Shown one piece after another: positions 1-9,084 of a stretch of 59,298 bases of DNA (position 1 is its first letter; each line of letters starts with the position of its first letter). Origin of the DNA: CAZUMJ01 sp964621605 (GTDB taxonomy: Bacteria; Actinomycetota; Acidimicrobiia; Acidimicrobiales; Iamiaceae); NCBI GenBank assembly GCA_964621605.1, contig CAZUMJ010000019.1:1-59298 (forward strand), in the 5' to 3' direction. A program made the translations under genes and the position numbers. The notes beneath the pieces were generated by a model. It saw only the letters and a program-made list of their open reading frames with translations. It did no database searches and was not told the DNA's origin.

Positions 1-286
1 CTTCAAACAGCTCGAGAACCCACCCTCACCTACTTGACGATCCATAGGAGCGTCCCCACAAGGCTCCCGAAGGTGCCGACGGTGGGGTCGCACGTCGTGC
101 GTCGGCGTGTCGTGCGGACGTCACCCTGAAGCCCTGATCCCTCACGCGCTAGCGTGAGACCGCCCCGCCCACTTTGTTGCAATCGGGTTACGGTCACTAC
201 AGTCGATCTCGCCCGCCTGGGTGTCGTCCCGTCCGGGGCGGTGCCCAGATGCAGAGCCCCCCGCTTCGTCGGAGGCAGCGCCTTTC
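1..286. other. Upstream region of mreB, no complete gene
   Basis: No complete gene is visible. Frame 2 stays open from the window edge to a TGA at 35-37 and could be the last codons of an upstream plus-strand gene, but that is too short to identify. A perfect 7-bp hairpin (CTCACGC at 141-147, GCGTGAG at 152-158, 4-nt loop) follows and could terminate such a gene. The mreB promoter and ribosome binding site occupy the rest. Confidence 0.4.
174..203 (+). promoter_or_regulatory. Putative mreB operon promoter
   Basis: A TACAGT -10 box at 198-203 lies 18 nt after TTGTTG at 174-179 (an alternative TTGCAA at 177-182 is 15 nt away). Predicted transcription start is near 210, giving a leader of about 77 nt that contains GGAGG at 271-275, 11 nt before the mreB ATG at 287. 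Judged by eye only. Confidence 0.45.
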
Positions 287-1324
287 ATGTCCGACTCTCC
301 CTTCTCCTCCCTCATGGGCCGCGACATGGCCGTGGACCTCGGCACCGCGAACACGCTGGTGTACGTGCGCGGACGGGGCATCGTGCTCAACGAGCCGTCG
401 GTGGTGGCCGTGAGCGTGAAGGACGGTCGGCTGCTCGCCGTCGGCATCGAGGCGAAGCGCATGATCGGCCGCACCCCCGCGTACATCGAGGCGGTCCGCC
501 CCCTCAAAGACGGCGTGATCGCCGACTTCGAGATGTGCGAGAAGATGCTGCGGTACTTCATCCACAAGGTGCACCAGCGCCGCTGGGTGAAGCCGCGCAT
601 GGTGGTCTGCGTACCCTCGGGCATCACCGGCGTCGAGCAGCGCGCGGTGCAGGAGGCGGCTGAGTTCGCCGGTGCCCGCAAGCCGGCGCACATCATCGAA
701 GAGCCGATGGCCGCCGCGATCGGGGCCGGCCTGCCGGTGCACGAACCGACGGGCAACATGATCGTCGACATCGGTGGCGGCACCACCGAGGTGGCGGTGA
801 TCTCGCTGGGTGGCATCGTCGCGAGCCAGTCGGTGCGCGTGGGCGGCGATGAGCTCGACGACGCCATCATCCAGTACATCAAGAAGGAGTACAGCCTCGC
901 CCTGGGCGAGCGCACCTCCGAAGAGGTGAAGATGGCGATGGGATCGGCATGGCCCCTCCAAGAGGAGCTGCACGCCGAGATCCGCGGCCGCGACCTGGTC
1001 AGCGGGCTGCCTAAGACCATCGTGACGACCACCGAGGAGATTCGCGAAGCGATCGACGAGCCGGTGGCCGCCATCGTCGACGCGGTGAAGACGACGCTCG
1101 ACAAGACGCCACCCGAGCTGGCCGCGGACATCATGGAGAAGGGCATCATGCTGGCCGGCGGGGGAGCGCTGCTGCACGGCCTCGACGCCCGTCTGCAGCA
1201 CGAGACCGGCATGCCCATCGTGACCGCACGAAACCCACTGCACTGCGTGGCGATCGGCTCGGGTCAGTGGCTCGAAGAGATCGGCGTGAAGGGTGGGGGC
1301 ATGTTCGGGGCGCAGGGCGACTAG
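287..1324 (+). CDS. mreB: Rod shape-determining protein MreB
   Basis: Bacterial actin homologue that polymerises under the membrane and positions the elongation peptidoglycan machinery. The 345-residue product has the family's usual length and shows the actin-fold nucleotide motifs: phosphate-1 DLGTANT at residues 17-23, phosphate-2 VDIGGGTTE near 159-167 and the adenosine motif LAGGGALL near 287. I start at ATG 287, preceded by GGAGG at 271-275; an in-frame GTG at 221 would add 22 Pro/Ala-rich residues not found in the family. It is the first gene of a mreB-mreC-mreD-mrdA-rodA operon, so the organism is expected to elongate along its side wall rather than only at the poles. Confidence 0.97.
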   Translation: MSDSPFSSLMGRDMAVDLGTANTLVYVRGRGIVLNEPSVVAVSVKDGRLLAVGIEAKRMIGRTPAYIEAVRPLKDGVIADFEMCEKMLRYFIHKVHQRRWVKPRMVVCVPSGITGVEQRAVQEAAEFAGARKPAHIIEEPMAAAIGAGLPVHEPTGNMIVDIGGGTTEVAVISLGGIVASQSVRVGGDELDDAIIQYIKKEYSLALGERTSEEVKMAMGSAWPLQEELHAEIRGRDLVSGLPKTIVTTTEEIREAIDEPVAAIVDAVKTTLDKTPPELAADIMEKGIMLAGGGALLHGLDARLQHETGMPIVTARNPLHCVAIGSGQWLEEIGVKGGGMFGAQGD

Positions 1325-1339
1325 CCCAACCGGCTGCTC

Positions 1340-2197
1340 GTGTCTCCGCCCCGGCGAAGTGGTCGCCGTCGCTTCACGTTGGTCTTGTTGCTGTTGACGG
1401 CCGTGACCCTGCTGACGCTCGACGCGCGCCACAGCGGGCCCGTCGCCTCGCTGCGCGACGGTGCCGCGTCGGTGTTCAGCCCGGTTCGCCGGGGCGTCGC
1501 AACGGCCGTGCGGCCGATCGGCAACGCGTGGGGGTCGATCTTCCGCTACGACGACCTCAAGGCTCGCAACCACGAGTTGCAGCGCAAGCTCGACAAGCTC
1601 GAAGGCGAGAAGGTCAAGGCCACCTACGACGAGCACGAGTATCGGCTCCTGCTCCGCCAGGCGAACATCGTCTACCTCGGAGACCTGCCGACCGTGACGG
1701 CTGCGGTGACGTCGGGGCCGTTCACGAACTTCTCCGACACGGTCGAGATCGACAGGGGTGCCGGCGACGGGGTGAAGACCGGCATGGCGGTCGTGACAGA
1801 CCTCGGGCTCGTCGGGCGGGTGCAGTCTGTCGAGGGTGGCCGCGCGACGGTGCAGCTGCTGACAGACCCGAACCTGGGCCTCGGCATCCGCCTGTCACCC
1901 GACCCCGCCAAGTACCCCGATGAGCTCGGCGCGGTCGGTGCCGCGCATGGCACCGGGCCCGGTCACGCGCTGCGTGTCGACGGCGGCATCCCGAACGACG
2001 CCCCGGTGCACGAAGGTGAGCTGGTCGTCACCAGCGGGTCGTTCGGGAGCCCGTACCCGAAGGGAATTCCGGTCGGTCGCGTCAGCCACGTTCGGAGCTC
2101 GACGGACCGGACGCAACAGGTGTTCGACATCGAGCCCTTGGTGCGTGCCGACCGGTTGTCGTACGTGAAGGTGGTCCTGTGGCAGCCGGCGCCCTGA
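1340..2197 (+). CDS. mreC: Rod shape-determining protein MreC
   Basis: Bitopic membrane protein that links MreB to PBP2 and RodA and activates them. The 285-residue product has a short basic cytoplasmic N-terminus, one membrane segment (about residues 11-27), a charged helical stretch (about 68-105) suited to the MreC coiled-coil, and a beta-rich extracytoplasmic part with the typical GDGVKTGMAVV and LVGRV segments. It begins with GTG 15 nt after the mreB stop; no clear Shine-Dalgarno is visible, so coupling to mreB translation is likely. Confidence 0.93.
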   Translation: MSPPRRSGRRRFTLVLLLLTAVTLLTLDARHSGPVASLRDGAASVFSPVRRGVATAVRPIGNAWGSIFRYDDLKARNHELQRKLDKLEGEKVKATYDEHEYRLLLRQANIVYLGDLPTVTAAVTSGPFTNFSDTVEIDRGAGDGVKTGMAVVTDLGLVGRVQSVEGGRATVQLLTDPNLGLGIRLSPDPAKYPDELGAVGAAHGTGPGHALRVDGGIPNDAPVHEGELVVTSGSFGSPYPKGIPVGRVSHVRSSTDRTQQVFDIEPLVRADRLSYVKVVLWQPAP

Positions 2198-2228
2198 GCG
2201 GCGGCCCGGGCGTCGCCGAGGCAATCTC

Positions 2229-2732
2229 GTGACTCGCACACTGCGCATCCTGCTCGTGGGGTTCGTGTTCGTCGTGTTGCAGACGTCGGTGTTCGGTCAG
2301 CTGTCGGTGTGGGGTGCCCGGCCCGACGTGATCCTGCTCGCGACCGTCGCGGCGGCGCTCGCAGCCGGGCCCGAGACCGGCGCCGGCGTCGGGTTCGGCC
2401 TCGGGCTGTGCATCGACCTGCTCGGTTCGGGGCCGGTGGGGCTGACGGCGTTGGTGTGCACGCTCGTGGGGTATGGCGTCGGCTCGCTGCACACCGGGGT
2501 GGTGCGCTCGGCGGTCGTGATTCCCCTCGCTGTCGCCGGGTTGGCGAGTGCTGCCGGCGTCATCGGGTACGCGTTGTTCGGCGAGGTCCTTGGGAGATCG
2601 ACGCTGCAGCTCGGCAACGTCGTGGCGATCGTCGTGGTCGTGGCGGTCGTCAATGTCGCGGGCTGCCTTCCCGCGACGCGCGCGATGCGCTGGGCGTTGG
2701 TCGGGCATCGACGGGAGCGAACCGCATGGTGA
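2229..2732 (+). CDS. mreD: Rod shape-determining protein MreD
   Basis: Small polytopic membrane protein of the elongation complex. The 167-residue product is almost entirely hydrophobic, with four to five predicted membrane segments and the family-typical RPDVILL after the first one, followed by the GLGLCIDLL segment. It begins with GTG 31 nt after mreC and its stop overlaps the PBP2 start (ATGGTGA), so the two are translationally coupled. MreD sequences are poorly conserved; length, topology and operon position carry the call. Confidence 0.88.
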   Translation: MTRTLRILLVGFVFVVLQTSVFGQLSVWGARPDVILLATVAAALAAGPETGAGVGFGLGLCIDLLGSGPVGLTALVCTLVGYGVGSLHTGVVRSAVVIPLAVAGLASAAGVIGYALFGEVLGRSTLQLGNVVAIVVVVAVVNVAGCLPATRAMRWALVGHRRERTAW

Positions 2733-4855
2733 GCTCGGGCGAGTCCGCGCGCATGCGCCTTGGGGTCGTGGCGATCGTCGTCATGTCGCTGCTCCTCACC
2801 CTCGTGGCGCGGCTGTGGTCGCTGCAGGTGATGCACGCCCCCACGTACAGCAACCTGGCCGAGAGCAACTCCACCATCACGCTGCCGCTGGCGGCGCCCA
2901 GGGGTCGCCTCCTCGATCGCAACGGCAAGGTGCTCGTCGACAACCGACCGAGCGTCGTGGTGGCCGTGGACCGCCAAGCCCTCGTGCATGTCGCACACTC
3001 CGACGCGGTGCTCGCGCGGCTGGCCGGGCTGCTGAACCAGTTCGAGAAGCGGCCTGAGCCATTCACCCTCAAGAGCATCAAGCACACGCTGTCAACGAAC
3101 CGGGTGGGTCCGTACGATCCCGTCCCGCTTGCGTCCGGCGTCAGCGAAGATCTGCACATCTACCTCGTCGAGCACGCAGACGAGTTCCCGGCTGTGGTGG
3201 TCGAGAACCGGCTGCTGCGGCAGTACCACTACGGCAACCTGGCGGCGCAGGTGCTCGGATACGTGGGCCCCATCTCCGAGGAGTCGTGGGAGAAGCACAA
3301 GCACGACAAGGTGCCCTACGAGAAGGACGATCAGGTCGGCCGAGCCGGGGTCGAGGCGAGCTTCGAGCGCTATCTGCGCGGCACGCCGGGCTACAGGGTC
3401 GTCGAGATCGACAGGACGGGACGTGCGGTGCGCACCGTGCGCACGGTCGACCCGATCGCAGGTGACGACGTTTACCTGAGCCTCGACGTCGACGCGCAGG
3501 CCTTGGCCGAGCAGGGCCTGGCGCAGCAGCTCGAGACGATGCGCCAGACCTTCCAATCGCCCAAGGGCTACCCCCCCGCTCCGGCCGGTGCGGTCGTGCT
3601 GCTCGACCCATCGAACGGCCAGGTGCTCGCGCTCGCCTCCAACCCCACCTACGACCCGAACCTGTTCGTGCCGGCGATCTCGACGGCGGACTGGAACGCC
3701 CTGAACGACCCCAACGGCGAGCACCCCTTCACGAACCGTGCGGTCGCCGGGTTGTACTCGCCCGGGTCGACGTTCAAGTTGGTCACGTCGCTCGCCGGGT
3801 TGAAGGCCGGGGTGATCACCCCGGAGCTGACGATCAACGACCCTGGGTATTGGGACGTGCAGGGCTGCACGGGCGGTGCCTGCACCAAGACGAACGACCA
3901 GGGTGCGGTGAACGGACCGACCGCGCTCGCGAAGGCGCTCACGGTGTCGAGCGACGTCTACTACTACCGCATCGGTGACCTGCTGTGGCAGGACCGCGGC
4001 AAGCTCGGTGAGACCCCGATCCAGGACATGGCGCGAGCCATGGGCATGGGCCGCCGCACCGGCATCGAGCTTCCCGACGAGCAGATCGGGCGCATACCCG
4101 ACCCCGCATGGAAGCGCGAGTACGTCGAGGCAACGCACGGTGACCCCGACAACGCGGTCTGGTACACGGGTGACAACCTGAACGTCTCCATCGGGCAGGG
4201 CTCTGTCGACATCACCCCCCTGCAGATCGCGGGCGCCTACGGGCAGTTCGCTGCCGGTGGCGTGCGCTTCCGTCCGACGCTGCTCGCCAAGGTCACCAAG
4301 GCGTGGTCTGACGAAGTTGTCGTGCAGCCGAAGCCCGAGGTGGCTGGGCGCATCGACATCCCGCCGGCGTGGCAGGCGGCGATGAACCAAGGGTTCGAGG
4401 GGGTCATCACCGACGGTACGGCGGCGAGCCAGTTCTCCGGGTTCCCGATGCAACGGTTCCCGATCGGCGGCAAGACCGGCACGGCCGAGACGAGCAACGA
4501 TCCTCGAGCGTTCTCGAACGCGCTCTTTGCCGGCTACGGCCCGGTGGGCGCGCCGCGGTTCGTGGGCGTGGCGGTGCTCGAGCGTTCCGGATACGGAGCG
4601 ACGGCAGCGGCACCGGTGGTGCGGCAGCTCCTCGAAGCTGCCGCGAATGGCGGCTTCCCCGCAGTGACGCCGGTGGTGCCTCTCGGGCCGGCGTCACCCA
4701 CCACCACCCTCCCAGCGGAGGGGACGGGGGCGGCAACGACGGTACCGGGCGGGGGGCAGACACCCCCGGCGACGACCCTCGCACCTGCCGTCGCGCCTGA
4801 CCCCTCTCAGGACTCGTCGCCGGCAACGGCAAGTGGGGGAGGTGCCGGGCAATGA
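2726..4855 (+). CDS. mrdA: Penicillin-binding protein 2 (elongation transpeptidase)
   Basis: Class B PBP that cross-links peptidoglycan during side-wall growth, partner of RodA. The 709-residue product has an N-terminal membrane anchor (about 10-30), the PBP dimerisation domain opening with PRGRLLDRNG, and a transpeptidase domain with SxxK as STFK near residue 348, SSD at the SxN position near 407 and KTGT near 582. The last 60-70 residues are a Pro/Thr/Ala-rich tail beyond the catalytic domain, not needed for activity in the family. I choose ATG 2726 (GGGAG at 2713-2717); the frame is open further upstream but would overlap nearly all of mreD. It overlaps mreD by 7 nt and rodA by ATGA. Confidence 0.96.
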   Translation: MVSSGESARMRLGVVAIVVMSLLLTLVARLWSLQVMHAPTYSNLAESNSTITLPLAAPRGRLLDRNGKVLVDNRPSVVVAVDRQALVHVAHSDAVLARLAGLLNQFEKRPEPFTLKSIKHTLSTNRVGPYDPVPLASGVSEDLHIYLVEHADEFPAVVVENRLLRQYHYGNLAAQVLGYVGPISEESWEKHKHDKVPYEKDDQVGRAGVEASFERYLRGTPGYRVVEIDRTGRAVRTVRTVDPIAGDDVYLSLDVDAQALAEQGLAQQLETMRQTFQSPKGYPPAPAGAVVLLDPSNGQVLALASNPTYDPNLFVPAISTADWNALNDPNGEHPFTNRAVAGLYSPGSTFKLVTSLAGLKAGVITPELTINDPGYWDVQGCTGGACTKTNDQGAVNGPTALAKALTVSSDVYYYRIGDLLWQDRGKLGETPIQDMARAMGMGRRTGIELPDEQIGRIPDPAWKREYVEATHGDPDNAVWYTGDNLNVSIGQGSVDITPLQIAGAYGQFAAGGVRFRPTLLAKVTKAWSDEVVVQPKPEVAGRIDIPPAWQAAMNQGFEGVITDGTAASQFSGFPMQRFPIGGKTGTAETSNDPRAFSNALFAGYGPVGAPRFVGVAVLERSGYGATAAAPVVRQLLEAAANGGFPAVTPVVPLGPASPTTTLPAEGTGAATTVPGGGQTPPATTLAPAVAPDPSQDSSPATASGGGAGQ

Positions 4856-6039
4856 GCATCCGTCGGCGCGGCATGTCTCACGGCCTGGGTGGTGGGCGAG
4901 GGCGTCAGCGAGCCCTCGCGTCGCTGCAGCGTGATCCGTCGTCACCGCTGCGCCACATCGACTGGGTGTTGCTCGGTGCGCTCGCAGCCATCACTGCGAC
5001 CGGGTTGCTGGCGGTCTTCTCGACGACGCGCGGTCCAAAGCCGCCGTACCTCTACTCCTACATCTCGAAGCAGCTGTTGTTCGTCGCGGTGGGTGCGGTG
5101 CTGGGGTGCGTCGTCGCGTTCATCGACTACCGCCGCGTGCGTGACTGGGCGGTCTTCGCGTACGGCGGGGTTGTCGTCCTGCTCGCAGCCGTGCTCACGC
5201 CCTTGGGTGCGAGCAAGAAGGGCCACCAAGGCTGGTTCGACTTCGGGATGTTGCAGCTGCAGCCATCGGAGTTCGCCAAGATCGCGATGATCATCTCGGT
5301 GGCGGCGTTGGCCGCACACTTCCGGGGAGAGCTCGACCTCAGGCGGTTGATGGTGTTGCTCGTCGTGGCGGGCGTCCCGATCGGCCTGGTGCTCCTCCAG
5401 GGCGACCTCGGGACTGCGCTGGTCTTCGTCGCGGTCGTGCCGACGATCCTGTGGGTTGCCGGTGCGCGCGCTCGGCACCTTGCCGTGTTGGCGCTGCTGG
5501 GTGTGGTGCTCGCGGTCGGGGTGCTGAAGTCCGGCGCGTTGAAGGAGTACCAGAAGGACCGGCTGACGGTCTTCGTGAAGCAGGAGTCGGGTGAGCTCGA
5601 TACGCAGGGCGCCGCCTACAACCTCGACCAGTCGAAGATCGCGATCGGTCACGGGGGGATGCTCGGCCAAGGGCTGTTCAGCGCGAGCCAGACCCGGCTC
5701 GGTCAGGTTCCCGAGCAGCACACCGACTTCATCTTCTCGGCGGTCGCGGAGCAGGTGGGGTTCGTCGGTGCAGGCGGGCTGTTGGCGCTGTTCGGGGTGG
5801 TGCTGTGGCGCATCTGGCGCACCGCGCAGCTCGCGCGCGACGACTTCGGAACCTACGTGTGCGTGGGGATCCTCGCCATGTTCACCTTCCAGGTCTTCGA
5901 GAACGTCGGCATGACCATGGGCATCATGCCGATAGCGGGCATCCCCCTGCCGTTCATGTCGTACGGCGGATCGTCGATGTTGGTCACCTGTACCGCTGCC
6001 GGGTTGGTGATGAACGTGCACATGCGCCGGTTCCGCTGA
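4852..6039 (+). CDS. mrdB: Lipid II polymerase RodA (SEDS family)
   Basis: SEDS glycosyltransferase that polymerises lipid II together with PBP2. The 395-residue product has about ten membrane segments and the family signatures: LQPSEFAKI in the first half, a QGDLGTALV motif after TM5, the large extracytoplasmic loop with YNLDQSKIAIGHGGMLGQG, and the C-terminal GIPLPFMSYGGSSM. It starts at ATGA shared with the mrdA stop. An N-terminal extension of about 35 basic residues precedes the first membrane segment. Last gene of the shape operon. Confidence 0.96.
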   Translation: MSIRRRGMSHGLGGGRGRQRALASLQRDPSSPLRHIDWVLLGALAAITATGLLAVFSTTRGPKPPYLYSYISKQLLFVAVGAVLGCVVAFIDYRRVRDWAVFAYGGVVVLLAAVLTPLGASKKGHQGWFDFGMLQLQPSEFAKIAMIISVAALAAHFRGELDLRRLMVLLVVAGVPIGLVLLQGDLGTALVFVAVVPTILWVAGARARHLAVLALLGVVLAVGVLKSGALKEYQKDRLTVFVKQESGELDTQGAAYNLDQSKIAIGHGGMLGQGLFSASQTRLGQVPEQHTDFIFSAVAEQVGFVGAGGLLALFGVVLWRIWRTAQLARDDFGTYVCVGILAMFTFQVFENVGMTMGIMPIAGIPLPFMSYGGSSMLVTCTAAGLVMNVHMRRFR

Positions 6040-6364
6040 GGTTCGCCGATCCGGGGGAGTCCGCAAGGACCGGGTAGCATTGCGAACACCATGACCGTGA
6101 TCTGGCTGTACCTGCTCGTTGCAGTCGCCACCGGTCTCCTTTTCGGGCACCGCGTCGGCCGCCTTCGGGGCGCCGTTGTGGGGTGCCCGAGTGCACCATT
6201 GGATGGCGCCTCGCCTGTCTCTGTGACGTCCCGCCCCACCTGCCACACCTGTTCGTTCGGTTGGTCTCGGGTCGCTTGGGAACGGCACGGTGGTCGGTTG
6301 TCCCGATCGCATGGGGTGCGGCGCCCTGCTCGCCTTGCGAGCGTGACGCGAAGGGACGCCTCCC
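6040..6364 (+). other. Gene-free leader region before the RNase E/G gene
   Basis: This 325-nt stretch lies between rodA and the RNase E/G gene. It has a TAGCAT -10-like box at 6075-6080, so a transcript starting near 6087 would carry a leader of about 278 nt. Inside it, GGGCACC (6147-6153) pairs with GGTGCCC (6182-6188) around a GC-rich inner stem with a TTCG loop. An ATG at 6091 opens a 120-codon frame whose first 25-30 codons resemble a membrane segment, but the rest does not look coding and it runs past the rne start in another frame. AAGGGA at 6351-6356 is the rne ribosome binding site. Confidence 0.4.
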
Positions 6365-8635
6365 ATGTCCGACTCGACGCCTTCCGCCGAACCCGGCGCA
6401 GCGCCTACCGTTTCTGTCTCGCGGCCCGCGAGCACTCCTGCTTCGCGGCCTGAGGCAGCTACCGCCTCAACGCCTGAGGCAGCTACCGCCTCAACGCCTG
6501 AGGCCGCGCCGTCTGGCCCAGCAGCAGTTCCGTCCGCTCCTGGGGGTGGAGACTCCTCCTCGCCTGCGTCGGGTGGCTCCCGGGTCTCACCCGCGCGTGA
6601 CAGTTCCCCGGCTGCATCGCCGTCAGGTGGCTCCGCAGACTCGCCGTCGGGCGGCTCCGACACCTCCGAGACCCCGGCAAGCTCTAACCCCAACCGTCGC
6701 AGGCGAGGGTCGCGCGGCGGCCGCAACCGCAGCGGTGCAGCGCGCGGACCTCGGCCGGGAGGCGACTCCGGCGACGCAATCGCCGGCGCCGACGGTAATG
6801 CCGACGGCGACGGCCCTGCCGAGCGCGACCATGGCGCCCCGGGCGACGACACGGCTGAGAACGGCGGCAACGGACGCGGCCACTCCGGCGCGCGGCCAAC
6901 CGCAGCGTCACGGTCGTCGGCATCGGCGACCATCGACGACCGTCGACCCGACCAACTCCCTGACCGACCCGGTGAAGGGCGGCCTTCGCCCGAAGCCGCT
7001 GAGCGTGCGCTGGTGCGCAAGCCGCAGATCGGCGACACGCTTCCTGCGCCCGAGTCGACATCCGCTCGCGACGCGGGCAACCCAACACCCGGCACGACAC
7101 AGGATGCTTCCGGCGGTGCCGGGGCAAAGAAGCGACGGCGGCGTGGGGGTAGGGGGCGCGGCGGGCAGGGTGCCGGACGCCCCGCGGGTGACGGCACGGG
7201 CCAAGGGTCGGCGGCGGGGTCCGCTGGTGGCCGCGGTCGCCCTGCCGGTCCGGGCACCCGATCGGGGATCGCCCGGCCGGTGACCGCGGTGGTCGGCGAC
7301 GCGCCCGTCGAGCTCGACGAAGAGGTCCTCGAGGCACGCCGTGGGCGTCAGCGCAAGGGGCGCCCGGTCGGGCGTTACCTGATGGCAGTGCACGTGCAGC
7401 CCGAGGCAACGCAGATCGCGGTGATCGAAGGGCGTGCGCTGCTCGAGCACTACGTGTCGCGGCCGGCAGACGACATAAACCTGATCCACGGCAACATCTA
7501 TCTCGGGCGCGTGCAGAACGTCCTTCCCGGCATGGAGGCGGCGTTCGTCGACATCGGCACCCCCAAGAACGCGGTGCTCTATCGGGGCGACGTGCACTAC
7601 GACTCCGACGACGTCGACGAGAAGAGCCAGCCGCGCATCGAGCAGATGCTGAAGGCCCGTCAGACGATCATCTGTCAGGTCACCAAGAACCCGATCGGTC
7701 TGAAGGGCGCTCGACTCACCCAGGAGGTGTCGCTGCCGGGTCGATTCGTGGTGCTGGTCCCGAACAGTCGGACGTATGGCATCTCCAAGCGGCTGAACGA
7801 CAACGAGCGCAAGCGCCTGCGATCGATCCTCGACAAGGTGAAGCCCGCCGAGCACGGCGTGATCGTGCGCACCGCGGCCGAGAACATCACCGCAGACGAG
7901 ATCGAGCGTGACGTGCAGCGGCTGCTCGACCAGTGGGAGCAGATCTCGCAGTTGGCGGCCCGGGCGTCCGCTCCGGCACTCCTCTACCGCGAACCCGACA
8001 TGGCCGTCCGGGTGATCCGTGAGGAGTTCAACCGCGACTACCGCAAGGTCGTGATCGATGACCGTGCGCTGTTCGAGGAGGTGCGTGGTTACGTCACCGC
8101 CGTGTCGCCTGCCCTGGCGGAGCGGGTCGAGTTCTACGACCCCGCAGAGAATCCGTTGCCGTTGTACGAGCAGTTCCACGTGCACGAGCAGTTGCACAAG
8201 GCGCTCGACCGCAAGGTGTGGCTGCCGTCAGGCGGGTCGCTGATCATCGAGCACACCGAGGCCCTGACGGTCATCGACGTCAACACCGGCAAGAACGTCG
8301 GGTCCTCGAGCCTCGAAGAGACCGTGTACCGCAACAACCTCGAAGCAGCCGAAGAGATCGCGCGGCAGCTCCGCCTTCGAGACGTCGGCGGGCTCATCGT
8401 CATCGACTTCATCGACATGGAGGTGAAGGCGAACCGCGAGGACGTGATCCGCACGTTCCGCGCTGCGCTCGCGCGCGACAAGACCCGCACCCAGGTGTTC
8501 GACATCTCCGAACTTGGGCTGGTCGAGATGACCCGCAAGCGCATCGGGGAGGGGTTGCTGGTGGCGTTCACCGATGCGTGTCCGAACTGTGACGGGCGCG
8601 GCGTCGTGTTCGACAAGGCGCTGCTCGACGGCTGA
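6365..8635 (+). CDS. rne: Ribonuclease E/G
   Basis: Endoribonuclease for rRNA maturation and mRNA decay. Of 756 residues, the first 320 or so are low-complexity Ala/Pro/Ser/Gly/Arg-rich and probably disordered; the conserved part follows: S1 RNA-binding segment with NIYLGRVQNVLPGMEAAFVDI (from about 375), RNase H-like and DNase I-like domains with the two metal-binding Asp residues in VIDVNTG (near 638) and IDFIDME (near 680), and the zinc-link CPNC near 738-741. The protein ends shortly after the zinc link, so any scaffold-like tail is on the N-terminal side, as in actinobacterial RNase E. ATG at 6365 has AAGGGA 8 nt upstream. Confidence 0.94.
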   Translation: MSDSTPSAEPGAAPTVSVSRPASTPASRPEAATASTPEAATASTPEAAPSGPAAVPSAPGGGDSSSPASGGSRVSPARDSSPAASPSGGSADSPSGGSDTSETPASSNPNRRRRGSRGGRNRSGAARGPRPGGDSGDAIAGADGNADGDGPAERDHGAPGDDTAENGGNGRGHSGARPTAASRSSASATIDDRRPDQLPDRPGEGRPSPEAAERALVRKPQIGDTLPAPESTSARDAGNPTPGTTQDASGGAGAKKRRRRGGRGRGGQGAGRPAGDGTGQGSAAGSAGGRGRPAGPGTRSGIARPVTAVVGDAPVELDEEVLEARRGRQRKGRPVGRYLMAVHVQPEATQIAVIEGRALLEHYVSRPADDINLIHGNIYLGRVQNVLPGMEAAFVDIGTPKNAVLYRGDVHYDSDDVDEKSQPRIEQMLKARQTIICQVTKNPIGLKGARLTQEVSLPGRFVVLVPNSRTYGISKRLNDNERKRLRSILDKVKPAEHGVIVRTAAENITADEIERDVQRLLDQWEQISQLAARASAPALLYREPDMAVRVIREEFNRDYRKVVIDDRALFEEVRGYVTAVSPALAERVEFYDPAENPLPLYEQFHVHEQLHKALDRKVWLPSGGSLIIEHTEALTVIDVNTGKNVGSSSLEETVYRNNLEAAEEIARQLRLRDVGGLIVIDFIDMEVKANREDVIRTFRAALARDKTRTQVFDISELGLVEMTRKRIGEGLLVAFTDACPNCDGRGVVFDKALLDG
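6452..6499 (+). repeat. 24-bp tandem duplication in rne
   Basis: Two perfect head-to-tail copies of a 24-bp unit (6452-6475 and 6476-6499) encode the octapeptide EAATASTP twice in the disordered N-terminus of RNase E/G. A diverged partial copy follows at 6500. The frame is kept. Confidence 0.9.
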
Positions 8636-8682
8636 GCGGGTGGTGTTCGCCTACCGAGATCGTGGGCGGGTGCCGGGCTGTC

Positions 8683-8735
8683 TTGAGCCTCGGTTGGGGC
8701 GTCCGGTACAGTTGTCCCTCGCGCCCGGACCGGGC
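8683..8735 (+). promoter_or_regulatory. rplU-rpmA promoter and leader palindrome
   Basis: TTGAGC at 8683-8688 and TACAGT at 8707-8712 are 18 nt apart, a good vegetative-type promoter. The predicted leader begins near 8719 and at once contains the perfect hairpin GCCCGG-A-CCGGGC at 8723-8735, which could be an RNA structure controlling L21 synthesis. Confidence 0.55.
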
Positions 8736-8765
8736 CCGTACCCCATGCGCTGAAGGCGAAGGACC

Positions 8766-9074
8766 ATGTACGCAGTCATTTCCACCGGTGGGAAGCAGTA
8801 CCGCGTCGCCGAGGGCGACACGCTCGACGTCGAGCGCCTTGGCGCCGTCGAGGGCGACGTCACGCTCAAGCCGGTGCTCCTTGTCGACGGCGACACGGTG
8901 ATCGCCGCGGCAGACGCCCTGGCAGCGGCCACGGTGTCCGCTCGAATCGTGGGCGAGGCCAAGGGCCCGAAGATTACGGGCTTCACCTACAAGAACAAGT
9001 CGAACCAGCGGACCCGTTGGGGCCACCGCCAGAAGTACGCAACCATCGAGATCACCGGCATCTCGAAGGGCTGA
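8766..9074 (+). CDS. rplU: Ribosomal protein bL21
   Basis: Protein of the large ribosomal subunit that binds 23S rRNA. At 102 residues it is full length, opening with MYAVISTGGKQYRV and containing the family signature region GFTYKNKSNQRTRWGHRQ near residues 74-91. The ATG follows GAAGGA closely. It is followed after 10 nt by rpmA, the usual arrangement, with obg further downstream instead of adjacent because dgt and a pilin cassette intervene. Confidence 0.98.
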   Translation: MYAVISTGGKQYRVAEGDTLDVERLGAVEGDVTLKPVLLVDGDTVIAAADALAAATVSARIVGEAKGPKITGFTYKNKSNQRTRWGHRQKYATIEITGISKG

Positions 9075-9084
9075 GGAGCGAGCC

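Noticed and set aside
6091..6453. Plus-strand frame starting with a membrane-like segment before rne
   Set aside because: Only the first 25-30 codons look coding, the rest is Arg/Ser-rich, and it overlaps the rne start in another frame; kept only as a note in the leader region.
4942..7257. Long minus-strand open frame opposite rodA and the rne 5' part
   Set aside because: Pro/Ser/Arg/Ala-rich low-complexity product opposite conserved rodA; a GC shadow.
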